This document shows, one piece after another, positions 1-4,309 of a stretch of DNA of 5,682 nucleotides; the first letter of the stretch is position 1, and each line of letters starts with the position of its first letter. The translations under genes and the position numbers were made by a program. The DNA is from Gammaproteobacteria bacterium (GTDB lineage: Bacteria; Pseudomonadota; Gammaproteobacteria; HK1): the NCBI GenBank assembly GCA_022822245.1, contig JAJECB010000200.1:1-5682 (forward strand). The letters are read 5' to 3'. The notes beneath the pieces are model-generated. The model saw only the letters and a list, made by a program, of their open reading frames with translations. It made no database searches and had not been told where the DNA came from.

Positions 1-34
1 CCGGCCGGTGCGACCTCGGCCACGTCCATCCCCA

Positions 35-38
35 CTAA
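35..38. repeat. CTAA target-site duplication, left copy
   Basis: CTAA sits directly against the left terminal repeat, and the same four bases follow the right repeat at 227-230. Four bases alone could match by chance, but the exact position against two perfect 20-bp ends supports a real duplication. Confidence 0.65.
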
Positions 39-58
39 CCCGGATATTTCACCGATGT
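39..58 (+). repeat. Left terminal inverted repeat of the MITE
   Basis: This 20-bp end is the exact reverse complement of 207-226. It begins with CCC directly after the CTAA at 35-38. Partial complementarity continues inside it after a short unmatched stretch. Confidence 0.85.
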
Positions 59-206
59 CCTGCTGCGGACACCAATCTGCTTGCGGTAGCGGGCCGTACT
101 CCCTCAAGCCGCTTCACCGTAGTTCGACTACGCCTTCAGCAGCGCGCATGCGCTCTTTCGGTCCGTGCGGCCCACTACCACAAGCATCTTGGCGCCCTCG
201 CGACGA

Positions 207-226
207 ACATCGGTGAAATATCCGGG
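207..226 (-). repeat. Right terminal inverted repeat of the MITE
   Basis: This 20-bp end is the exact reverse complement of 39-58 and is followed directly by CTAA at 227-230. Read from either strand, the two ends give the same short peptide-like string in open frames (RIFHRC), so spurious small ORFs can arise across copies of this element. Confidence 0.85.
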
Positions 227-230
227 CTAA
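227..230. repeat. CTAA target-site duplication, right copy
   Basis: This CTAA directly follows the right terminal repeat and matches the CTAA at 35-38. Removing 39-226 and one CTAA copy restores the predicted empty site. Confidence 0.65.
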
Positions 231-267
231 AGAGCGTGGGGGCCGTAGCGGACCGGGTCGGGGTCGG

Positions 268-1074
268 TCAGGAAACGGGGTCGACGGGCGCGCGGTCGGT
301 GGCCGCGGCCTCCGCCCGGGCATTCGAAGCCGGGGCGTAGGGAGGCGGGTCCTCCTCCCGCACCCGGACGCTGGCGCGCTGGCGCCGGCGGACGATCCGG
401 GTCACCGCGTCCATCCGCTCGGCGGTGGTGAGACTCTGGCGCACGCCCTCCACCGCCTCGCAAACGTCGTCCGGAGTGAGTCCGGGGAGCACCTCGGAGG
501 CGGCGAGGGCCCGGGGGGGACTCCCGGACGCGAGGGCGAGGAAGTCGGCCCGGAGATCCTTCGAGCCCTTGCGGCCGTGCAGCCGCCACAGCTCCCGTAC
601 GCCGAGGTCGGCGTAGCGGCCGATCTTCCCTTCGTCGGCGTGGGTGATCTCGACCTCGACCACGATGTCGGGAGCGTTGCCCACGACGTACGCTTCGGCC
701 GCCGCCGGGCTCTCGACGAGGGCATCGCGAAAGCCCTTCGCCCGCTCGCCGACATAGTAGGCCGCGTCGGGCTCCATGCCCGTGCCGGGCGGTTCGCCCG
801 GGCGACGAAGTCGCGTGTGGCGAAGCGCCTTCGATGCGCCGGTGAGGGCGCTTCCCGCGATGTCCACGATGCGATCGAACACATCGGTCAGATCTTCGTG
901 CAGGTTGGAGGGCGCCATCAGGACGATGAGGCCGAGCACCGGGTCGAGGCAGACCCGGCGGAAGTGCCGGTTCCAGTCGATGGCGGCGAGCTCGGCGACG
1001 GTGCCGGCGTCGGCGCGAAGGACGTGGATGGTCGAGCCGAGCGGCCCGACGTGCGTGGTGGCGGAATCGGTCAC
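268..1074 (-). CDS. Uma2 family (DUF820) PD-(D/E)XK nuclease-like protein
   Basis: The 268-aa product belongs to the Uma2/DUF820 group, a PD-(D/E)XK nuclease-fold family common in multicopy form in some bacteria; its cellular targets are largely unknown. The core is visible as Glu101-Pro102-Asp103, then Pro135-Asp136 and the strand IVVEVEIT with Glu140, then Lys150 and the stretch RYADLGVRELWRL (153-165), matching the usual K...Y...GV.E.W pattern. The likely metal-site residues (Asp103, Glu140, Lys150) are therefore present. The start is GTG at 1074, chosen because GGAGGT lies 8 nt upstream (1083-1088) and the protein begins just before the conserved domain. About 100 residues follow the core, with an Arg-rich, then Ala/Pro-rich tail, longer than the roughly 190-aa typical family member. 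It lies 172 bp downstream of the oxidoreductase gene on the same strand and probably forms a separate unit. Family call is firm; function is not. Confidence 0.85.
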   Translation of the reverse strand: MTDSATTHVGPLGSTIHVLRADAGTVAELAAIDWNRHFRRVCLDPVLGLIVLMAPSNLHEDLTDVFDRIVDIAGSALTGASKALRHTRLRRPGEPPGTGMEPDAAYYVGERAKGFRDALVESPAAAEAYVVGNAPDIVVEVEITHADEGKIGRYADLGVRELWRLHGRKGSKDLRADFLALASGSPPRALAASEVLPGLTPDDVCEAVEGVRQSLTTAERMDAVTRIVRRRQRASVRVREEDPPPYAPASNARAEAAATDRAPVDPVS

Positions 1075-1082
1075 GGGAACGC

Positions 1083-1088
1083 ACCTCC
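1083..1088 (-). promoter_or_regulatory. Ribosome binding site deciding the GTG start of the Uma2-like gene
   Basis: On the minus strand this reads GGAGGT, a near-perfect anti-16S match, 8 nt from GTG at 1072-1074. No equally well-placed ATG is available, so the site decides the start. Confidence 0.75.
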
Positions 1089-1170
1089 GGTGTGAAGTTC
1101 AGCATGAAGCCTGGGGCCGTCCGCCGCACAACCGCCCGCGAGCCCGAAGTCTACACCGGCGCGAGGTGGG

Positions 1171-1196
1171 CGTGGTGACGGCGACCCGTCGCCACG
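1171..1196 (-). terminator. Possible terminator or processing hairpin after the oxidoreductase gene
   Basis: Two 11-bp arms (1171-1181 and 1186-1196) pair around a 4-nt loop. On the plus strand all positions pair with one G-T wobble; on the minus-strand transcript that position becomes a single A-C mismatch. The hairpin starts about 50 nt after the oxidoreductase stop codon. No T-run follows on either strand, so it is not a textbook intrinsic terminator; it may slow polymerase, protect an mRNA 3' end or do nothing. Confidence 0.35.
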
Positions 1197-1246
1197 ATGT
1201 GCATCCTGTCGGCCTGGCGTACTCCCGCGATCGTCGTTGGTCGAGC

Positions 1247-2293
1247 TCACCAGGCCGTCGCGTAGCCCTCGAAGGCGACCGGCAGGCGGCGGATGTCCTG
1301 GATGAGGTCCGGCGGGAGCTCCGGGCGCATGTCCATCGAGAGGCTGGAATAGACGGTGTCCGCCGCGCCGCCGAAGCGCTCCTCGACGGCTGCAGCGAGC
1401 TCGTCGTGGCGGCCGACGGCGGCGAACAGGCGCACCGTGTCGTCGTCGATCTCGGCCGCGATCCGATCCCACGCCCCCTCCTTGGTCATCCGGTTGAGCT
1501 TGCGTCCGAGGTCCCCGAGCCCGTGCAGGTCGAGCACCGGCCAGTAGCCCGGGGTCGAGCCGTAGAACGCGACCCGGTACCGCACCCATTCGACGGCCTT
1601 CGCGACCTCCTCGTCCGTCGCGCCGGTGGCGACGAAGCCTCCGCCGGTGACCTCGAACGACTCGCGCCGGCGCCCGCTGCGGGCCATCCCTTCCCCGATC
1701 CGCGGCATGCAGACCTCCTCCAGGTACCGCCGGGTGCAGAAGCCGTGCAGGCGCACGCCGTCCGCCACTTCGCCGGCGAGCCGGAGCGAGTGCGGGCCGA
1801 CCGCCGCGATGGTGACCGGCACCATCGGCTGGCCGGTGGACGCCGGGGTGAAGTTCGGCGTCATGAGGGTGAAGGTGTAGTGCTCGCCCTCGAAGCGGAG
1901 CCGCTCCCCGGTCTCCCAGCTCCGCCAGATCGCGCGGAGCGCCTGCACGTACTCGCGAAGGCGCGGCACCGGGGCCGACCACGGGGTCGAGAACCGCTTC
2001 TCGATGTGGGGGCGGATCTGGGGCCCGATCCCGAGCACGAAGCGGCCCCGGGAGGCGGTCTGAAGGTCCCAGCACGTATTCGCGACCATCATCGGGCTTC
2101 GCGGAAAGGCGATCGCGACCGCGGTCCCGAGCTCGATCCGCTTCGACGCGGTCGCCGCGACGGAGAGGGCGAGGAAGGGGTCGTGGCGGTTCTCCATCGT
2201 GATCACGCCGTCGAAGCCGGCGCTCTCCGCCGCGACCGCCGCGGCCGGCACGTCGTTGAGATCGTTTTGAGGCAGGGTGGTCAGGATGCGCAT
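1247..2293 (-). CDS. LLM-class oxidoreductase, predicted F420-dependent (TIGR03617-like)
   Basis: The 348-aa product is a luciferase-like monooxygenase-fold (TIM-barrel) enzyme. It most resembles the predicted F420-binding subfamily modelled as TIGR03617. Supporting stretches include AAESAGFDGV (21-30), the segment around LGTAVAIAFPRSP (55-67), the strand GRFVLGIGPQIRPHIEKRF (83-101), REYVQALRAIW (113-123), and AFYGSTPGY (242-250). Such proteins transfer hydride between reduced F420 (or FMN in relatives) and an organic substrate in the cytoplasm; the substrate here is unknown. The start is ATG at 2293, because the conserved first strand (MRILTTLPQ) begins there and AGAAGG lies 11 nt upstream (2305-2310). 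An in-frame extension to 2389 adds 32 Arg/Ala-rich residues that do not look like part of the fold. It is the third gene of the leftward cluster, 126 bp after the isochorismatase-fold gene. Cofactor choice cannot be proved from sequence, and no F420 biosynthesis genes are in view. Confidence 0.88.
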   Translation of the reverse strand: MRILTTLPQNDLNDVPAAAVAAESAGFDGVITMENRHDPFLALSVAATASKRIELGTAVAIAFPRSPMMVANTCWDLQTASRGRFVLGIGPQIRPHIEKRFSTPWSAPVPRLREYVQALRAIWRSWETGERLRFEGEHYTFTLMTPNFTPASTGQPMVPVTIAAVGPHSLRLAGEVADGVRLHGFCTRRYLEEVCMPRIGEGMARSGRRRESFEVTGGGFVATGATDEEVAKAVEWVRYRVAFYGSTPGYWPVLDLHGLGDLGRKLNRMTKEGAWDRIAAEIDDDTVRLFAAVGRHDELAAAVEERFGGAADTVYSSLSMDMRPELPPDLIQDIRRLPVAFEGYATAW

Positions 2294-2326
2294 CGAGGTT
2301 CGTGCCTTCTCGGTGGGCGGGGTCGT

Positions 2327-2348
2327 GCCCCGGAGCCGATGCCGGGGC
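2327..2348 (-). other. Inverted repeat in the gap between two cluster genes
   Basis: Perfect 7-bp arms GCCCCGG (2327-2333) and CCGGGGC (2342-2348) flank an 8-nt loop. The element lies in the 126-bp gap between the isochorismatase-fold stop and the oxidoreductase start, about 34 nt upstream of that start. It has no T-run. It could be an mRNA-stabilising or processing hairpin or a repressor site. In such GC-rich DNA a 7-bp match is not rare, so confidence is low. Confidence 0.3.
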
Positions 2349-2419
2349 GGGAATCGAGCCGACGCCGCAGCCCGCCGGACGCGAGGCAACCGGGCGCTTC
2401 GCCGAAGGGCCGAGTCGCC

Positions 2420-3133
2420 TCAGTCGGGAAACGGCTCGCTCGGGTGGTTCCGGCGCGGCAGGCGTGCGAGGTAGTCCAGCACCTCGGCGGTCGTCACCAC
2501 ATCGGCGAAGCCGCGGTCGAGGTCGAACAGCGAGACTTCGTGCGAGAGCGGGATCCGGTCGAACACCGCCTCGCGCGGGAGGACCGTGAAGTAGTTGAAC
2601 GACGACGACTCGACGGCGGTCGCACGCACGCAGTTGGCGGTCGAGCCGCCGGTGATGATGAGCGTATCGATCCGCCGGTCGTTGAGGTATGCCTGCAGGG
2701 GAGTCCCGAAGAAACAGCTCGGCTTCTTCTTGTCGATGACGACGTCGCCCGGCTCCGGCGTGATCTCGGCCACGATCTCCGCCCCGTGGGTGCCCGCGAA
2801 GTAGACGTTCTCGCCGCGTGCGACGCCGATCTTGCGGTCGAACATCCCGGCGTCCGAGCCGTCCTTCGCGAGCACGAACCGGGTGTAGAACACCGGCACC
2901 CCGTTGTCCCGGCAAACCGCCGCGATCCGCCCGATGTGCCCGACCGCCTCCCAGCCGACATCCCCGCAGCTCAGGGGATAGTCGTCATGGTCGCCCGGCC
3001 GGCCGACCATGTAGTTCTGGGCGTCGATGACGATGAGCGCGGGCCGCACCCCGAATCCGGCCCGGCGGCCCCAGCTCCCCTTCTCGAGAATCGCGCGGTC
3101 CGCGCCGGAGATCATCTCCTTCCAGTCGCTCAT
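2420..3133 (-). CDS. Isochorismatase-fold cysteine hydrolase, N-carbamoylsarcosine amidase-like
   Basis: The 237-aa product is a cytoplasmic isochorismatase-superfamily hydrolase. It best fits the group that includes N-carbamoylsarcosine amidohydrolase and maleamate amidohydrolase, which cleave linear amide or carbamoyl bonds through a Cys-Asp-Lys triad. All three residues are present: Asp37 in LIVIDAQN, Lys135 four residues before Ser139 in KKKPSCFFGTPL, and Cys168 in GGSTANCVRATA. Lys-to-Cys spacing is 33, the same as I recall for the Arthrobacter carbamoylsarcosine enzyme. The motif VRATAVESSSFNYFTVLPREAVFDR (169-193) and the C-terminal FADVV (209-213) are also typical. The ATG at 3133 is preceded by GGAGG 7 nt upstream (3141-3145). 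The gene starts 44 bp after the alpha/beta hydrolase stop, consistent with co-transcription. Exact substrate is uncertain: carbamoyl amino acids are favoured because a hydantoinase-type gene diverges from the same cluster, but maleamate-type or other amides remain possible. Confidence 0.88.
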   Translation of the reverse strand: MSDWKEMISGADRAILEKGSWGRRAGFGVRPALIVIDAQNYMVGRPGDHDDYPLSCGDVGWEAVGHIGRIAAVCRDNGVPVFYTRFVLAKDGSDAGMFDRKIGVARGENVYFAGTHGAEIVAEITPEPGDVVIDKKKPSCFFGTPLQAYLNDRRIDTLIITGGSTANCVRATAVESSSFNYFTVLPREAVFDRIPLSHEVSLFDLDRGFADVVTTAEVLDYLARLPRRNHPSEPFPD

Positions 3134-3177
3134 CTCCTGTCCTCCGGTGGTGGCCGTCGCTCCCCTGCGCCCGCCGC

Positions 3178-4128
3178 CTATCCCTCGGTCGCCGCGATCA
3201 GGAGGTCCGCGAGCGCCTCGGGCTTCGAGAACATCGCCTCGTGGGAGGCTTCGAGGTCGATGAGCGGGGTGGGCGACGAGGGCCAGGCCGCGTTCATGTC
3301 GGCGACGATCGCGTCGCAGGTCGAGTTGACGAGGGTCCGGTCCTGGCTGCAGCGGATGAACGTTCGCTTCAGTCCCTCGTACCCGGGCGCGAACTCGGCC
3401 ATCTCGCCATACATGGAGACCGGCGCGTCCGGAGTGAAGAGGTGCATCGCGGTCGCCCACAGCTCGTCGCCCACGTCCGCCGCGAGGGCCTCCTTCCCGG
3501 CGGCCTGAATTGTTTCGTCCTCCGACCGCGGGTCGATGCGAAGGGCGCCGACCACCGCCGGGTCCGCGGCGACGATCGGGCCGAGCTTGCTCTCCTTCTG
3601 CTGCGCCTCGAGCCCGAGATAGGCGCCGGCAGGCTTGCCCGGAGCGGGGGCGAGGGCGGCGAGGTAGATGAGGCCGGTGAACTTCTCCGGCGCCCGGGCG
3701 GCGGCGAACGTGATCGGGACTCCGCCCATGGAATGACCGACCGCGAACACCCGCTCCGCCCCCATCGCCCGGGCGCGGTCCGCGGCCGCGATCACGGTAT
3801 CCGCGAACTGAGCGACCCCAATCCCGGCGAGGGCGGAGGGCTCGGTCGCGAACGCCTCCGCGTCGAGCGGCCGGGCCCGGAAGGACTTCGGGACCACCGC
3901 GTTGAGGCCGTGACCCGGGAAGTCGATCGCGATCGACGCGAACCCGGCGAGGTTGAGCCTCGGCTCCACGAGCCCCCAGCACCAGGCCCCGTGCCACGAG
4001 CCGTGGGCGAGGACGAACGCGGTCTTTCCGTGCGAGCCGGCGAAGGACGGGGTGGCGGTGAAGGTCCCCGCCGCGGTACCCGCCGCCGCCGCGGCGAGCC
4101 CGAGCTTGAGAGTGGTGCGCCGCTTCAT
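3178..4128 (-). CDS. Tat-exported alpha/beta hydrolase (esterase/methylesterase-like)
   Basis: The 316-aa product starts with a twin-arginine type signal: Arg3-Arg4 in KRRTTLKLG, a hydrophobic Ala/Gly-rich stretch (9-22), and a probable cleavage after PSFA at residue 30. The mature enzyme should be folded before export and act in the periplasm or outside the cell. The alpha/beta hydrolase core begins with the oxyanion-hole motif HGSWHGAWCW (42-51). The nucleophile elbow is GHSMG (131-135) with Ser133. Asp263 in IRCSQDRTL and His296 in EASHEAMFSKPE complete a full triad. These motifs resemble the methylesterase/hydroxynitrile-lyase-like branch, which includes pyrethroid-hydrolase-type esterases. 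The ATG at 4128 has GGAGA 5 nt upstream (4134-4138) and puts the Tat motif at the N-terminus; an in-frame extension to 4542 would bury that motif and overlap the divergent gene. It is the first gene of the leftward cluster. Ester hydrolysis is likely; the substrate is unknown. Confidence 0.88.
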   Translation of the reverse strand: MKRRTTLKLGLAAAAAGTAAGTFTATPSFAGSHGKTAFVLAHGSWHGAWCWGLVEPRLNLAGFASIAIDFPGHGLNAVVPKSFRARPLDAEAFATEPSALAGIGVAQFADTVIAAADRARAMGAERVFAVGHSMGGVPITFAAARAPEKFTGLIYLAALAPAPGKPAGAYLGLEAQQKESKLGPIVAADPAVVGALRIDPRSEDETIQAAGKEALAADVGDELWATAMHLFTPDAPVSMYGEMAEFAPGYEGLKRTFIRCSQDRTLVNSTCDAIVADMNAAWPSSPTPLIDLEASHEAMFSKPEALADLLIAATEG

Positions 4129-4162
4129 GGCCGTCTCCGGTGTGGTCGGTGAATTCGCCCGG

Positions 4163-4168
4163 AGTATA
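4163..4168 (-). promoter_or_regulatory. Possible -10 element for the leftward cluster
   Basis: On the minus strand this reads TATACT, five of six matches to TATAAT, in one of the few AT-richer patches of the divergent gap. It lies 34 nt upstream of the hydrolase ATG, leaving a short leader. No convincing -35 hexamer is found at 16-18 bp, so the promoter is tentative and might need an activator or another sigma factor. Confidence 0.35.
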
Positions 4169-4200
4169 GGAGCCCGGCCGGAGGCGCGCCATGCGCCGGA

Positions 4201-4222
4201 GGGGGCAATACAATCCGCCCCC
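4201..4222. promoter_or_regulatory. Operator-like inverted repeat over a -10-like hexamer
   Basis: GGGGGC (4201-4206) and GCCCCC (4217-4222) form perfect 6-bp arms around a 10-bp centre. The centre contains TACAAT (4209-4214), five of six matches to a -10 element reading towards the hydantoinase-type gene. A protein bound to the arms would cover this hexamer, as expected of a repressor site. There is no T-run to suggest a terminator, no clear -35, and no regulator gene in view. Confidence 0.35.
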
Positions 4223-4235
4223 GGAAGAACCTGCG

Positions 4236-4257
4236 GTGCCGCACCCCGGGGCGGCAC
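4236..4257. repeat. 7-bp inverted repeat in the divergent intergenic region
   Basis: GTGCCGC (4236-4242) and GCGGCAC (4251-4257) are perfect arms around an 8-nt loop. It lies between the -10-like hexamer and the hydantoinase-type start, so it could be a leader hairpin or an operator. It overlaps the start of the 14-bp tandem repeat. Confidence 0.3.
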
Positions 4258-4287
4258 AACCGGGCCGGCACGACCGGGGCGGCGCGA
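4246..4287 (+). repeat. Three tandem 14-bp repeats upstream of the hydantoinase-type gene
   Basis: Three units sit head to tail with an exact 14-bp period: CCGGGGCGGCACAA (4246-4259), CCGGGCCGGCACGA (4260-4273) and CCGGGGCGGCGCGA (4274-4287). Units one and three share their first ten bases exactly; unit two differs by one there. The array ends 8 bp before the Shine-Dalgarno sequence, so it probably lies in the 5' leader. It may be a set of regulator sites, a structured leader or a simple slippage product. Confidence 0.5.
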
Positions 4288-4295
4288 GAATCGAG

Positions 4296-4300
4296 GGAGG
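4296..4300 (+). promoter_or_regulatory. Ribosome binding site for the hydantoinase-type gene
   Basis: GGAGG, within the longer purine run GGGAGGGA, lies 9 nt before the ATG at 4310. It supports this start over an out-of-frame ATG at 4315. Confidence 0.65.
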
Positions 4301-4309
4301 GACGAGCGG

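Larger units (their letters stand above)
39..226. mobile_element. 188-bp MITE-like non-autonomous element
   Basis: The ends are perfect 20-bp inverted repeats: CCCGGATATTTCACCGATGT at 39-58 and its exact reverse complement at 207-226. CTAA lies immediately outside each end (35-38 and 227-230), as expected of a 4-bp target-site duplication. The inverted symmetry continues inwards: 72-99 pairs with 165-192 at 23 of 28 positions, so most of the element could fold into one long hairpin. The centre carries a small palindrome (CGTAGT-TCG-ACTACG, 118-132) and GCGCATGCGC (144-153). There is no room for a transposase, so a related full-length element would have to move it in trans. A 4-bp duplication and ends starting with CCC recall IS1380-family elements; that family link is from memory and unverified. 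The element lies 37 bp past the end of the Uma2-like gene and interrupts no recognisable gene. Confidence 0.8.

Noticed and set aside
1..34. Possible gene end or gene start at the left edge
   Set aside because: A minus-strand ATG at 29 gives MDVAEVAPA up to the edge, and a plus-strand frame stops at TAA 36-38. Either could be a real gene fragment, but about 30 bases and no clear ribosome site cannot decide.
35..230. Paired repeats read as a CRISPR array or integron attC site
   Set aside because: There is one inverted pair rather than regularly spaced direct repeats, and the 4-bp flanking duplication fits transposition instead.
8..340. Open frame of 110 codons on the plus strand over the left end
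   Set aside because: It runs through both MITE ends and its hairpin centre, is Arg/Ala-rich, has no good ribosome site and resembles no family; it is a by-product of the element and high GC.
227..1129. 300-codon Arg-rich frame overlapping the Uma2-like gene
   Set aside because: It shares the strand with the Uma2-like gene but in another frame and has no domain; the Uma2 frame carries all the conserved residues.
776..3508. 910-codon open frame on the plus strand
   Set aside because: It is antisense to three genes with clear catalytic motifs, and its translation is Arg/Asp/His-rich low-complexity sequence, as expected opposite GC-biased codons.
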